From NCBI RefSeq assembly GCF_030269665.1, contig NZ_BSTS01000009.1, positions 186,001 through 250,000 on the forward strand: a stretch of DNA of 64,000 nucleotides, given 5' to 3'. Below the pieces are notes generated by a model. That model was given only the letters and a program-made list of their open reading frames with translations, was not told the origin of the DNA and did not search any database. Positions 16,744 to 27,000 of this stretch are shown piece by piece. Positions within the stretch are counted from its first letter, which is position 1. Every line of letters starts with the position of its first letter. The position numbers were made by a program, and so were the translations under genes. This DNA comes from Actinomycetospora sp. NBRC 106375. GTDB lineage: Bacteria; Actinomycetota; Actinomycetes; Mycobacteriales; Pseudonocardiaceae.

Positions 16744-18252
16744 GTGGACACCCGCTCCAGCACCGTCGACGGCGTCCTGACCCGCAGCGCGCGGCGTGCC
16801 CCGGACCGCGTCGCCCTGCACTTCGCCGACCGCACCTGGACCTACCGCGCCCTCGACGACGCCGTCACCCGCGCCGCCGGCTTCCTCACCGAGCTCGGGG
16901 TGGCCGCCGGCGACCGCGTCGCCACCTACGGGAAGAACTCCGACGCGTACCTGCTCGCGTTCCTGGGGTGCTCGCGGATCGGCGCGATCCACGTGCCGAT
17001 CAACTACGCCCTGACCGGCGACGAGCTCGCCTACCTCATCGACCAGTCGGGCAGCCGGCTGCTCCTCGTCGACCCCGCCCTCGCCGGGCCCGTCTCCGCC
17101 CTGCCCCAGCAGCCCAAGCAGGTCGTGCCGCTGCGTGACACGCCGGGCTCGCTGCTGGAGCGGGCGTCCGACGGCCCGATCCCGGAGCTGACGGTCACCG
17201 TCGCCGACACCGACCTCGTGCAGCTGCTCTACACCTCGGGCACGACCTCCCGACCCAAGGGCGCGATGATGACCCACCGCGGCCTGGTCCACGAGTACGT
17301 CTCGGGCGTGCACTCGCTCCAGATGTCGGAGGACGACCGCCCGCTGCACGCGATGCCGCTGTACCACTCGGCCGGTATGCAGCTCTTCCTCATGCCCTAC
17401 CTGATGGTCGGCGCGACCAACCACCTCATGGAGGCGCCGGACATCCCGGAGATCCTGCGCCGCATCGAGGCCGACGGCATCGGCGCGATCTTCCTGGCAC
17501 CCACCGTCTGGGTGCCGCTGGTCAACCACCCCGACTTCGGCACCCGCGACCTGGAGAGCCTGCGCAAGGCGTTCTACGGCGCGTCGATCATGCCCGTACC
17601 GATCCTGAACCGGCTGCGCGAGGCCCTGCCCGCGCTCGGGGTCTACAACTGCTTCGGCCAGTCCGAGATCGGCCCGCTCGCGACCGTGCTGCAGCCCGAG
17701 GAGCACGACGAGCGGCCCGACTCGTGCGGGCGGCCGGTGCTGTTCGTCGAGCTGCGGGTCGTCGGTGACGACGGCGAGGACGTCGAGCCCGGCGGCACTG
17801 GCGAGGTCGTCTACCGCTCGCCCCAGCTCTGCGAGGGCTACTGGGACAAGCCCGAGGAGACCGCCGAGGCCTTCCGGGACGGCTGGTTCCACTCCGGCGA
17901 CCTCGTGCGGATCGACGAGCAGGGGTACATCACGGTCGTCGACCGGATCAAGGACGTGATCAACACCGGCGGGGTGCTGGTCGCCTCGCGCGAGGTCGAG
18001 GACGCGCTCTACACCCACGAGGCCGTCGCCGAGGTCGCCGTGATCGGCACGCCGGACGAGCGCTGGATCGAGGCCGTGACGGCCTTCGTGGTCCGCAGGG
18101 CGGACGCGACCCCGGAGGAGCTGATCGCTCACGCGCGCGGCCGTCTCGCGGGCTACAAGACGCCCAAGCACGTCCACTTCGTCGACGAGCTGCCCCGCAA
18201 CCAGTCGGGAAAGCTGCTCAAGCGCGTCCTGCGCGACCAGGTCCCGTCCTGA
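16744..18252 (+). CDS. acyl-CoA synthetase, AMP-binding (FadD-like)
   Basis: An adenylate-forming enzyme that activates a carboxylic acid with ATP and CoA. The 502 residues carry LLYTSGTTSRPKGAM (about 160-174, the P-loop of the superfamily), YNCFGQSEIG, GWFHSGDLVRIDEQGY (about 380) and the C-terminal PRNQSGKLLKRVL with the catalytic Lys. The substrate is not evident; the family includes fatty acyl and aryl acid ligases. It starts with GTG after GAGGAG. It is 27 bases downstream of the MOSC gene and likely in the same transcript. Confidence 0.9.
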   Translation: MDTRSSTVDGVLTRSARRAPDRVALHFADRTWTYRALDDAVTRAAGFLTELGVAAGDRVATYGKNSDAYLLAFLGCSRIGAIHVPINYALTGDELAYLIDQSGSRLLLVDPALAGPVSALPQQPKQVVPLRDTPGSLLERASDGPIPELTVTVADTDLVQLLYTSGTTSRPKGAMMTHRGLVHEYVSGVHSLQMSEDDRPLHAMPLYHSAGMQLFLMPYLMVGATNHLMEAPDIPEILRRIEADGIGAIFLAPTVWVPLVNHPDFGTRDLESLRKAFYGASIMPVPILNRLREALPALGVYNCFGQSEIGPLATVLQPEEHDERPDSCGRPVLFVELRVVGDDGEDVEPGGTGEVVYRSPQLCEGYWDKPEETAEAFRDGWFHSGDLVRIDEQGYITVVDRIKDVINTGGVLVASREVEDALYTHEAVAEVAVIGTPDERWIEAVTAFVVRRADATPEELIAHARGRLAGYKTPKHVHFVDELPRNQSGKLLKRVLRDQVPS

Positions 18253-18255
18253 CCG

Positions 18256-18642
18256 TCAGTCGAAGAACTTCCGTGCGCGGATCTCGGCGTGGCGGTGCCG
18301 CAGCCGCCACCCCGCGGGCGTGCGGACGACGACGTCGCGGTAGTCGCCCGTCACCGGCGGCCCCTCGTTGGGGAAGCCGAGGAACTTGCTGTGCGCCCGC
18401 ACCGTCCCGTCGTCGTCCTCGCGGATCGTGGTGTTCGTCGTGACGTGCGCGTACATGTTGCGGCCCTTGAACGTGGCGACGATGTCGGCGACGCCGTGCA
18501 GGTCCGGCCGGCCGTCGCCGCGCTCGAACACGAAGTCCTCGGCGAAGACCTCGTGGGCGCGGTCCCAGTCGTGGTCGTCGACGACGTGGCCGTAGTCGGC
18601 GAGCAGGGCCTGGATCGCGAGGACGTCCTCGGTGCTGAGCAT
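18256..18642 (-). CDS. NTF2-like (SnoaL-type) protein
   Basis: A 128-residue cone-shaped NTF2-fold protein. It has a first helix with ADYGHVVDDHDWDRAHEVFAEDFVFE (about 12-37), a VADIVATFKGR segment, TTNTTI and a final RLRHRHAEIRARKFF strand. This arrangement resembles SnoaL-like cyclases and ring-hydroxylating dioxygenase beta-like subunits. No catalytic set is certain. I start at ATG 18642; the ATG at 18744 would cross the divergent SRPBCC start. It converges on the acyl-CoA synthetase with three bases between stops. Confidence 0.78.
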   Translation of the reverse strand: MLSTEDVLAIQALLADYGHVVDDHDWDRAHEVFAEDFVFERGDGRPDLHGVADIVATFKGRNMYAHVTTNTTIREDDDGTVRAHSKFLGFPNEGPPVTGDYRDVVVRTPAGWRLRHRHAEIRARKFFD

Positions 18643-18710
18643 GACCCCATCGTCGCGCCGCGGGCGGCCGTCCGTGGGACGGTGCCGCGGGTCGATCAAG
18701 GAGGCGGACG

Positions 18711-19169
18711 ATGCAGGACGCGGTGACCGAGCACATCGAGGCATCCCCGGAGAGCGTGTGGTGGCTCGTCGCCGACGTGACCCAGACGCACCGCTACAGC
18801 GAGGAGACGTTCGAGGCGAGGTGGATGGACGGCGCGAGCGGGCCGGCCGTCGGCACCCGCTTCAAGGGGCACGTCAAGCGCAACGGCAAGGGCCCGACGT
18901 ACTGGTCGGTCTGCCGCATCACCGCGTGCGAGCCCGGCCGGGAGTTCGGCTTCGAGGTCGTCGTCGGCGACCGCTCGATCAACAACTGGCACTACCGGTT
19001 CGAGCCGGCGGGTCAGGGCACCGACGTCACCGAGTCCTTCCGGCTCACGCCGAGCGCCGCGACCCGGATCTACTGGGCCCTCGCCGGCTGGGCCCGCGGG
19101 AAGACCAACCGCCGGAACATGCGGGCGACGCTGAAGAAGATCAAGGCGATCGCCGAGTCGGAGGGCTGA
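18711..19169 (+). CDS. SRPBCC family protein
   Basis: A 152-residue START-like protein: EHIEASPESVWWLVADVTQTHRYS (about 7-30), a GTRFKGH strand, FGFEVVVGDRSINNWHYRFEP and a C-terminal lipid-pocket helix rich in Arg/Lys. It is probably a ligand-binding or cyclase-like protein; the ligand is unknown. ATG 18711 has AAGGAGG at the right distance. It is divergent from the NTF2-like gene with 68 bases between starts, and both fold types often serve the same small-molecule pathways. Confidence 0.82.
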   Translation: MQDAVTEHIEASPESVWWLVADVTQTHRYSEETFEARWMDGASGPAVGTRFKGHVKRNGKGPTYWSVCRITACEPGREFGFEVVVGDRSINNWHYRFEPAGQGTDVTESFRLTPSAATRIYWALAGWARGKTNRRNMRATLKKIKAIAESEG

Positions 19170-19170
19170 C

Positions 19171-20463
19171 CTACTCCGGGTGCCCGATCGCCGTCGAGGC
19201 CGGCACGACGACGTACTGACGCAGGCACAGGTCGGTGAACACGACCGGGCCCCGCGGGCCGGGGACGTGGTCGACGTTGATGCCGGTCTCGGGAACGCGC
19301 CGCAGCTTGACGCCGTCGAGCAGGCGGGTCGTGGCGTTCCAGAACGCGCCGGTGCCGGCGTAGGTGTCGAGGAACACCCGCGCCGCGGCCTCGTCGGCGG
19401 TCGCGATGGCGGCCGCGAGCCCCGAGGTCTCCCGGTTGGCGATCGCCGCGGCGTCGGCGGGACCGTCGGCCGGGGCCACGGTCACGGTGGCCTCGTTGCC
19501 GTCGTCGAGCGCCCACTCGTGGCCCAGCGCGTGCGTGTGCGGGGGCAGCGAGACCCGCAGCCCGTGCCCGTCGAGCAGCGCGGTCAGCCCGGGCAGCATC
19601 TCGTCCCACCGGTGACGCTCGACGAGCAGCAGGTTGAGGCGGTTGCAGACGCCGAGCCGGTCGATCGACGACGTCACCATCTGGTGGGCGAGCTCGACCG
19701 ACGCGGCGCGGTCGACGTAGAGGACGCCGCCGCCGTCGGCGTGGGCGAGGGTGCGCACACCGTGCTGGGCGGCCTCGAGACCGAGCGAGCGGGTGGTGTC
19801 GCCCGAGCCGCGCAGGATCACCAGCGGGACGAGATCCGGGTGACGCACCAGCTCGACAGCGCACTCGCGGCGTGGATCGGTGACGAGCACGACCGCGTCC
19901 GGGTCGAGTCCCGCGCCCGCGAGCGCCGGGGCGACGACGGCCTCCATCAGCGCCGTGGCCGAGGCGAGCGCGGCGCCGCCGGTGCGCAGGACGCCGGCGT
20001 TGCGGGACTTGATCAGCTGCGAGGCGACGTCGATGACCACGTTGGGCCGCGCCTCGAAGTTCGCGCCGATGACGCCGACGGGACGGCGGCGCTCGATCAG
20101 CCGCAGCCCGTCGGGGCGTTCCTCGAGGACGGTGTCCACCGCGGGCGTGGCGATGTCGGCGAGGTCGAGCAGCGACTGGGCCAGCCCGTCGAGGCGGCCC
20201 GGGTCGAGCCGGAGACGGTCGACGAGCGCCGACGTCGTCCCCGCCCGCTCGGCCGCCTCGACATCGGTGGCGTTGGCCGCGAGCACGGTGTCGGCGGTCT
20301 CGGCGAGCAGGGCCGCCATCCCGCGCAGCGCCTGCGCGACCTCGTGGTCGGACGCCGCGGCCATCCGCGGCGCCGCCGCGGACGCGCGACGGCCGCAGTC
20401 GGTGACGATCTCCGCGGGGTCCGTCCCGGTGTCGGTGGCCGGGGTCGGGGACGTGGTGGTCAC
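19171..20463 (-). CDS. proA: gamma-glutamyl phosphate reductase
   Basis: ProA reduces gamma-glutamyl phosphate to glutamate semialdehyde with NADPH in proline synthesis. The 430 residues are full length, with [15 protein letters not shown] (about 130-144), the catalytic Cys in RLGVCNRLN (about 271) and the C-terminal [15 protein letters not shown]. The N-terminus has a Thr-rich extension of about 20 residues. The GTG start overlaps the proB stop (GTGA), so the two pathway enzymes are coupled. Confidence 0.96.
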   Translation of the reverse strand: MTTTSPTPATDTGTDPAEIVTDCGRRASAAAPRMAAASDHEVAQALRGMAALLAETADTVLAANATDVEAAERAGTTSALVDRLRLDPGRLDGLAQSLLDLADIATPAVDTVLEERPDGLRLIERRRPVGVIGANFEARPNVVIDVASQLIKSRNAGVLRTGGAALASATALMEAVVAPALAGAGLDPDAVVLVTDPRRECAVELVRHPDLVPLVILRGSGDTTRSLGLEAAQHGVRTLAHADGGGVLYVDRAASVELAHQMVTSSIDRLGVCNRLNLLLVERHRWDEMLPGLTALLDGHGLRVSLPPHTHALGHEWALDDGNEATVTVAPADGPADAAAIANRETSGLAAAIATADEAAARVFLDTYAGTGAFWNATTRLLDGVKLRRVPETGINVDHVPGPRGPVVFTDLCLRQYVVVPASTAIGHPE

Positions 20464-21602
20464 GGCGAGCTCACCTCGGCGGGGGCGGCGGGGTCGGGGA
20501 TCGCCGGGACGACCGGCACCAGGTCGTCGGCGTGCACGACCTCCCGGCGCATCTCGGGCGGGAGGTCCTCACTCGAGCGCCCGGAGATCTCGGGCAGTTC
20601 CTCGGCGTCGAACGCGACGACACCGCGGGCCACGACCTCGCCGCGCGGGTCGACGAGATCGACCACGTCGCCGGACTCGAAGTCGCCGTCGGAGCCGGTG
20701 ATCCCCGCGGCGAGCAGGGAACGGCGGCGCCCGACCACGGCACGGACCGCGCCGGCGTCGAGGTGCAGCCGCCCGCGGGTGCCGGCCATGTGCCGCAGCC
20801 AGAACCGGCGCGCCGACAGCCGCGGGCCGTACGGGGCGAACACGGTGCCGACGCCGGCGCCGTCGAGGGCGGCCGGCGCGTCGGCGGCCGCGGCCACCAG
20901 CACCGGGACCCCGGCGCCGCTGGCGAGGTCGGCGGCGGCGAGCTTGGACGCCATCCCCCCGGTGCCCAGGGAGGAGGGCTTGCCGACGCGCACCCCGGCG
21001 AGGTCCGCGCCGCCGGTGACCTCCCGGACGAGCGACGCGCCCGGCGAGCGCGGATCGGCGTCGTAGACGCCGTCGACGTCGGAGAGCAGCACCAGCGCGT
21101 CCGCCGAGATCACGTGGGCGACGAGGGCGGCCAGGCGGTCGTTGTCCCCGAAGCGGATCTCGTCGGTGGCGACGGTGTCGTTCTCGTTGACCACCGGGAC
21201 CACGCCGAGGCCGAGCAGCCGCTCGAACGTCCGCTGCGCGTTGCGGTAGGGCTGGCGCCGCACGACGTCGTGGGAGGTCAGCAGTACCTGACCGACCGTG
21301 CGGCCGTGGCGGGCGAAGGCCTCGGCGTACGCGCGGGTGAGGTGGAGCTGACCGACGCCGGCCGCGGCCTGCTGCGTCGCGAGGTCCCGGGGGCGGCGCG
21401 GGAGCCCGAGCGGGCGCAGGCCCGCGGCGATCGCCCCGGAGGACACGAGCACGACCTGCGAGGCGCTGGCCCGCGCCGCCACCGCGTCGACGAGCGCGTC
21501 GAGACGGGCGACGTCCAGGCCGCCGTCGACGCTGGTCAGCGACGTCGACCCGACCTTGACCACCAGCCGGCGCGCGCCCGCGACCGTCTCGCGGGCCGTC
21601 AT
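20460..21602 (-). CDS. proB: glutamate 5-kinase with PUA domain
   Basis: ProB phosphorylates glutamate at the gamma carboxylate, the committed and usually proline-inhibited step. The 380 residues contain the amino-acid kinase domain ([10 protein letters not shown] at about 14-23, [47 protein letters not shown]) and a C-terminal PUA domain (about 280-365). I start at ATG 21602, which overlaps the obg stop (ATGA); the upstream ATG at 21629 would lie inside obg. The order obg-proB-proA is standard in actinobacteria. Confidence 0.96.
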   Translation of the reverse strand: MTARETVAGARRLVVKVGSTSLTSVDGGLDVARLDALVDAVAARASASQVVLVSSGAIAAGLRPLGLPRRPRDLATQQAAAGVGQLHLTRAYAEAFARHGRTVGQVLLTSHDVVRRQPYRNAQRTFERLLGLGVVPVVNENDTVATDEIRFGDNDRLAALVAHVISADALVLLSDVDGVYDADPRSPGASLVREVTGGADLAGVRVGKPSSLGTGGMASKLAAADLASGAGVPVLVAAAADAPAALDGAGVGTVFAPYGPRLSARRFWLRHMAGTRGRLHLDAGAVRAVVGRRRSLLAAGITGSDGDFESGDVVDLVDPRGEVVARGVVAFDAEELPEISGRSSEDLPPEMRREVVHADDLVPVVPAIPDPAAPAEVSSP

Positions 21603-23080
21603 GCCGGGTCCTCGTAGTCCTCGTGCCACGGGGTGATGCCGAGCTCGTCGTCGCTGTGGTGGCGACGGCGCTCGTCGCGGGCCGCGCGGCGGTCGGACGC
21701 CGACGGGCGGTCGACCAGCTCGGCGCCCTCGAGGCGCGGGTCGGTGCCGCGGTTGCCGCGCATCGCCGCGACGCCCGCGGGCGTGGACGGCTCCCAGTCG
21801 AAGGTGTGGATGCCGATCGTGACCATGTCGCCGGGCCGGGCGCCGGCCTCGGCCAGCGCCTCCTCGACGCCGAGGCGGGCGAGCCGGTCGGCGAGGTAGC
21901 CGACGGCCTCGTCGTTGGCGAAGTCGGTCTGGCGCACCCAGCGCTCGGGCTTCTCGCCCTTGACCAGGAACCCTTCCTCGGGGTCGGGCTCGACGGTGAA
22001 GCCGGTGTCGTCGACGGCGGTGGGGCGCAGCACCACGCGGGGCGCGGTCGACGGCACCGCCGCCGCCCGCTCGGCGTCGACCGCCGCGGCCATCGCGTAG
22101 GCGAGCTCCTGGAGACCCTGACGCGAGGCGGTGGAGATCTCGACGACCGGCCAGCCGAAGGCGGCGACGTCCTCGCGGACCATGTCGGCGAGCTCCGCGG
22201 CGTCGGGGACGTCCATCTTGTTGAGGGCGACGATGCGGGGGCGCGCGGCGAGGTCGGTGCCCAGCGCCGGGGTGTAGGCGGCGAGCTCGGCCTCGAGTGC
22301 GCGGATGTCGGACACCGGGTCGCGCTCGGGCTCGAAGGTCGCGCAGTCGACGACGTGCACGAGCACCGAGCAGCGCTCGATGTGGCGCAGGAAGTCCAGC
22401 CCGAGGCCCTTGCCGGCGCTGGCGCCCGGGATGAGCCCTGGGACGTCGGCGACGGTGAAGGTGCTCCCGCCCGCCGAGACCACACCGAGGTTCGGCGCGA
22501 GCGTGGTGAACGGGTAGTCGGCGATCTTGGGCTTGGCCGCGCTGAGGGCGCTGACCAGCGAGGACTTCCCGGCGCTCGGGTAGCCGACGAGCCCGACGTC
22601 GGCCATCGAGCGGAGCTCGAGCACCAGGTCGCGGCTCTCTCCCGGCTCGCCGAGCAGCGCGAAGCCCGGCGCCTTGCGCGAGGGCCCCGCGAGGGCCGCG
22701 TTGCCCAGCCCGCCACGGCCGCCGCGGACCGCGACGAACCGGGTGCCCGGGCCGGTGAGGTCGCCGAGGACGTCGCCGTCCGTGTCGAGCACGACCGTGC
22801 CCTCGGGCACCGCGAGCTCGATGTCGTCGGCGTTGCCCCCGTTGCGGAAGCTGCCCATCCCCGGGCGGCCGTTGCCGGCCGTCGCGTGCGGGCGGTGGTG
22901 GAAGTCGAGCAGCGTGTGGACGCCGGGGTCGACGACCAGCACGACGTCACCGCCGCGCCCGCCGTTGCCCCCGTCCGGCCCGCCGAGGGGGACGAACTTC
23001 TCCCGCCGGATCGACGCGCACCCGTGGCCCCCGGCCCCCGCCGTGACGTGCAGCGTCACGTGGTCGACGAAGCGGGCCAT
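21599..23080 (-). CDS. obg: GTPase Obg/CgtA
   Basis: Obg is an essential GTPase of 50S maturation and stress response. The 493-residue protein has the glycine-rich OBG fold (1-158, with [12 protein letters not shown]), the G domain (about 159-330: [22 protein letters not shown]) and the OCT domain (about 345-425), then a charged extension of about 60 residues found in actinobacterial forms. The start is ATG 23080 (MARFVDHV); the upstream ATG at 23134 adds an unconserved tail. It follows rpmA but is separated from it by a strong terminator. Confidence 0.97.
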   Translation of the reverse strand: MARFVDHVTLHVTAGAGGHGCASIRREKFVPLGGPDGGNGGRGGDVVLVVDPGVHTLLDFHHRPHATAGNGRPGMGSFRNGGNADDIELAVPEGTVVLDTDGDVLGDLTGPGTRFVAVRGGRGGLGNAALAGPSRKAPGFALLGEPGESRDLVLELRSMADVGLVGYPSAGKSSLVSALSAAKPKIADYPFTTLAPNLGVVSAGGSTFTVADVPGLIPGASAGKGLGLDFLRHIERCSVLVHVVDCATFEPERDPVSDIRALEAELAAYTPALGTDLAARPRIVALNKMDVPDAAELADMVREDVAAFGWPVVEISTASRQGLQELAYAMAAAVDAERAAAVPSTAPRVVLRPTAVDDTGFTVEPDPEEGFLVKGEKPERWVRQTDFANDEAVGYLADRLARLGVEEALAEAGARPGDMVTIGIHTFDWEPSTPAGVAAMRGNRGTDPRLEGAELVDRPSASDRRAARDERRRHHSDDELGITPWHEDYEDPA

Positions 23081-23181
23081 CGCGCGGCGTGTCCTTTCCG
23101 GTGTGTCGTGCCAGCGGTGGGCCACCGCTGCCATCCAGTGTCCGTACCGTCACACGCTCGAGGGCGGTCCGGACGAACGAA

Positions 23182-23212
23182 AGGGGTGGGTCCGTGTCCC
23201 GGACCCACCCCT
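23182..23212 (-). terminator. Rho-independent-type terminator after rplU-rpmA
   Basis: A perfect 13-bp stem (23182-23194 with 23200-23212) encloses a 5-base loop. Read on the minus strand it is followed by a T-rich stretch (TTTCGTTCG). It lies about 60 bases after the rpmA stop and before obg, so obg probably has its own promoter or depends on readthrough. Confidence 0.8.
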
Positions 23213-23275
23213 GACGGTACTGCTGCAGTCGTCGGCCTTCGGCGCGGCAGCTCCGCTGCGCCCCGTGCCGCCGGA

Positions 23276-23545
23276 TCAGGCGGAGGCGGTCTCCTCCGCC
23301 GGGATGACGCTGACGGCCTTGCGGCCGCGGCGGTTCCCGAAGGTCACGGAGCCCGCGACCAGGGCGAACAGCGTGTCGTCGCCGCCGCGGCCGACACCGG
23401 TGCCCGGGTGGAACTTGGTGCCGCGCTGGCGGACGAGGATCTCGCCGGCCTTCACGACCTGGCCGCCGTAGCGCTTGACGCCGAGGTGCTGGGCGTTGGA
23501 GTCGCGACCGTTGCGGGAGCTGGACGCACCCTTCTTGTGAGCCAT
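23276..23545 (-). CDS. rpmA: 50S ribosomal protein L27
   Basis: Protein bL27 sits at the peptidyl-transferase end of the 50S subunit. The 89-residue sequence starts directly with [19 protein letters not shown], so no Firmicutes-type N-terminal prepeptide is present. It then has LGVKRYGGQ and the GTKFHPG...[10 protein letters not shown] core. It lies 11 bases after rplU and ends before the 13-bp terminator hairpin. Confidence 0.97.
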   Translation of the reverse strand: MAHKKGASSSRNGRDSNAQHLGVKRYGGQVVKAGEILVRQRGTKFHPGTGVGRGGDDTLFALVAGSVTFGNRRGRKAVSVIPAEETASA

Positions 23546-23556
23546 GACTGCTCCCC

Positions 23557-23856
23557 TTACTTCGAGATGTCGGTGACCTCGAGGCGGCTGTAGCGCTGGC
23601 GGTGGCCGACGCGCCGCTTGTACCCGGTCTTGTTCTTGTACTTCATGATCTTGATCTTCGGGCCCTTGTTCTCCCCGACGATGCTGCCGGAGATGGACAC
23701 CTTCTCGAGGTCGGACGCCGAGCTGATCACGGTGCTGCCGTCGACGACGAGCACGGGCTGCAGATCGACCGTGTCACCGTCGAGGAGCTCCACGTCGATG
23801 ACGTCGCCGACCGCGACCTTGTACTGCTTGCCGCCGGTCTTCACGATCGCGTACAT
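23557..23856 (-). CDS. rplU: 50S ribosomal protein L21
   Basis: bL21 binds 23S rRNA. The 99 residues begin [18 protein letters not shown] and end with [22 protein letters not shown], the complete fold without the Lys/Ala tail some species carry. It is first in the rplU-rpmA pair. About 115 bases lie between the start and a TATCCT -10-like element. Confidence 0.97.
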   Translation of the reverse strand: MYAIVKTGGKQYKVAVGDVIDVELLDGDTVDLQPVLVVDGSTVISSASDLEKVSISGSIVGENKGPKIKIMKYKNKTGYKRRVGHRQRYSRLEVTDISK

Positions 23857-23972
23857 CTTCCGCGGTGCTCCTGTCTGCGTGGACTTCCGGCTCCGGCGCG
23901 GCCCGTGCGGAGCGGGCCCGGCGCACTGGTGCCGCGGGCAAGGACTGCTGACCCGGCGGGCACCGACGACCT

Positions 23973-23978
23973 AGGATA
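23973..23978 (-). promoter_or_regulatory. -10-like element upstream of rplU
   Basis: On the minus strand GGGTATCCTAGG gives a good TATCCT -10 about 115 bases before the rplU start, leaving a long leader that could carry regulation. No clear -35 is visible. It sits just downstream of the hairpin that ends rne. Confidence 0.4.
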
Positions 23979-23986
23979 CCCGCCCG

Positions 23987-24019
23987 CGGGTCGGCGTCCG
24001 CACCCCGGGTGCCGACCCG
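23987..24019 (-). terminator. hairpin downstream of rne
   Basis: A 9-bp stem (23987-23995 with 24011-24019) encloses a 15-base loop that itself contains CACCC/GGGTG. It begins about 15 bases after the rne stop on the minus strand. There is no T run, so termination is likely but not certain. Confidence 0.45.
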
Positions 24020-24034
24020 GGGCGCGGACGGACA

Positions 24035-27000
24035 TCAACTGCTCGTTCCCCCCACCGGCGGGCCCGCCGGGCGCGACGCGGCACGACGACGGCGGGGACG
24101 CGAGCCGGCCCCGGTGGGCACCTCCGGCGCCGCCGGCGCCGCGGCCTCGTCCTCGGCCTCCCCGGGCGTGCCCGCCGGGGTCACCAGCGCCTCGTCCCGG
24201 CCATGGCCGTTCCCGTTGCCGTTCCCGGCCGGGGTGGCGCCGATCGCGCCCGTGACGCGCGGGACGGGCGATTCCTCGGCCGGCGCCGGACCGGCGCCGT
24301 TCGCCCCGGGCACGTGCTCGGCCTGGTCGGCCTCCAGCGCGACCTCCGCCTGGACCGCCGAGTGGATGGTCTCGGTGACCGCCTCGTCGGTCTCCTCCGT
24401 CTCGTCGGCCTCCTCGGAGTCGCCGGTGTCCTCCGACTCCGATCCCGCGCTCGCCTCGGCGAGACCGGCTTCGAGCTCCACCTCGTCCTCGGAGGCCTCG
24501 GCCACGGGCTCGCTGACGGGCGCGGTCACGGCACCGGCGTCCTCGGTCGCCGCGTCGGCCGCCGTCTCGGCCTCGGCGACGTCGTCGGCCACGTCGTCGG
24601 CGTCACGGCCGCCGACGAGACCGGAGGCCGCGGCGACGGTCGCGGGCGAGGCGCTGTCGGACTTCTCGCCGCGACGGCCACGACGGCCGCGCCGCCCCGA
24701 GCCGGAGCCCGAACCGGAGCCGCTGCCCTGGTCCTTGCCCTCGTTCTTGTCGCCCTTGTCGCTCTTGTCCGAGGCGCCCTGCCCGTTGCCGTTGCCGTTG
24801 CCCTTGCCGCCGTGCTCGTGACCCATCACCGGCTCGGTCGAGACGATGACGCCGCGGCCGCGGCAGTGCTCGCACGTGGTCGAGAACTCGTCGAGCAGCC
24901 CCTGGCCGACGCGCTTGCGGGTCATCTGCACGAGGCCCAGCGAGGTGACCTCGGAGACCTGGTGGCGCGTGCGGTCCCGGCCCAGGCACTCGGTGAGCCG
25001 CCGCAGCACGAGGTCGCGGTTGGACTCCAGGACCATGTCGATGAAGTCGATGACGATCATGCCGCCGATGTCGCGCAGGCGGAGCTGGCGGACGATCTCC
25101 TCGGCGGCCTCGAGGTTGTTGCGGGTGACCGTCTCCTCGAGGTTGCCGCCCGAGCCGGTGAACTTGCCGGTGTTGACGTCGACGACGGTCATCGCCTCGG
25201 TCCGGTCGATCACCAGCGTGCCGCCCGACGGCAGCCACACCTTGCGGTCGAGCGCCTTGATCAGCTGCTCGTCGATCCGGTGCGCGGTGAAGACGTCCTC
25301 CGGCCCCGTGTGGCGCACCAGGCGCCCGGCGAGCTCCGGCGCGACGTGCTCCACGTACCCCTCCAGCGTCTCCCACGCGCGCTCGCCGGAGACGACGAGC
25401 GAGGAGAAGTCCTCGTTGAACATGTCGCGGACGACGCGGATGAGCAGGTCCGGCTCCTCGTAGACGAGGGTCGGGCCCTTCGAGCTCTTGTTGTCCGCCG
25501 CCGAGGACTCGATGGCCTCCCACTGCGCGGTCAACCGGCGGACGTCGCGCTCGAGGTCGGTCTCGCTGACGCCCTCGGCGGCCGTCCGGATGATCACACC
25601 CGACTCGTCGGGCACGATCCGCTTGAGGATCTCCTTGAGGCGCTTGCGCTCGGTGTCGGGCAGCTTGCGGCTGATCCCCGTGGCGCCGCCGGCGGGCACG
25701 AACACGAGGAACCGGCCCGGCAGGCTGATCTGCGTGGTCAGGCGGGCGCCCTTGTGGCCGACCGGGTCCTTCGTCACCTGGACGAGCACCTGGTCGCCGG
25801 TGGACAGGGCCTGCTCGATCTTGCGCTGCTTGCCCTCGAGCCCCGAGGCGTCCCAGTTGACCTCGCCGGCGTAGAGCACGGCGTTGCGCCCGCGCCCGAT
25901 GTCGACGAACGCCGCCTCCATCGACGGGAGCACGTTCTGCACCCGGCCGAGGTAGACGTTGCCGACCATGGAGTTCTGGCCGTCGCCGGCGACGAAGTGC
26001 TCGACGAGCACGCCGTCCTCGAGGACCCCGATCTGGCTGCGGCCGGCCTGCTGGCGCACCACCATCGTGCGCTCGACGGCCTCGCGCCGGGCGAGGAACT
26101 CGGACTCGGACAGGATCGAGGGCCGCCGGCGGCCGGACTCGCGGCCGTCGCGACGGCGCTGGCGCTTGGCCTCCAGGCGGGTGGAGCCCTTGACGCCCTT
26201 GACCTCGTCGTTCGACGACCGTCCGCCCTCGGGTCGCTCGACCCGGTCGCGCACGTGGGTCACGGTGTTCGGCGGGTCCTGCTCGGCCTCGTCACCGTCG
26301 CCGTCGCCCTCGGACGACCGGCGGCGACGCCGGCGCCGACGGCGCGAGCCGCCCGAGGACGCCTCGTCGTCGCCGTCGCTGCTGTCGGCGTCGGCGGAGT
26401 CGTCGCCCTCGCCGGACTCGCGGGAGGTCTGGTCGTCGGAGGACGACCCGTCGGCGGCCTCGCCGGACTCGCCGGACTCGCCGGAGGTCTGGTCGTCACC
26501 GGACTCGGCGTCGTCGCTGCCGCCCCGCCCGCGCCCGCGACCGCGGCGACCCCGGCGACGCCGGCGGCGGCCGCCCTCGTCGTCGTCACCGTCGTCGTCG
26601 GAGGGGTCGGGGCTCTCCGGCCCGCCGACAGACCCGGCGGACCCGGCGGACCCGGCGGACCCGGCGTCCTCGGTGGCCGTGGGTGCCGACGCCGCCTCGG
26701 TGGCCTCGCCGTCCTCGGCGGCGGTGTGGTCGCCGGTGGACTCGGTCTCGGTCGGCTCCCCGGGGGTGACGACCCCGGTCGAGCGGCTCCCGCGACGGCG
26801 CCGCGACCGCGACGAGCCCTCGCCGTCCGCGCCGGACTCGGGCGCCAGGAACATCGGCGCCGCGAAGGCGGGCGCGGCGGTCGGCGCGGTGCCCGGCAGC
26901 GTCGTGGCGGACTCGTCGACGGCGGCGTCCTCGGGCGCGGCCGGCAGCTCGTCGGGCGCGGAGCCGGCCGTCGGCGCGGTCGCCTCGGCCACCGGCTCAC

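Noticed and set aside
26400-26670. Short tandem repeats as a CRISPR or satellite
   Set aside because: They are 9-bp in-frame repeats coding for SAG and DSGE runs in the disordered part of RNase E.
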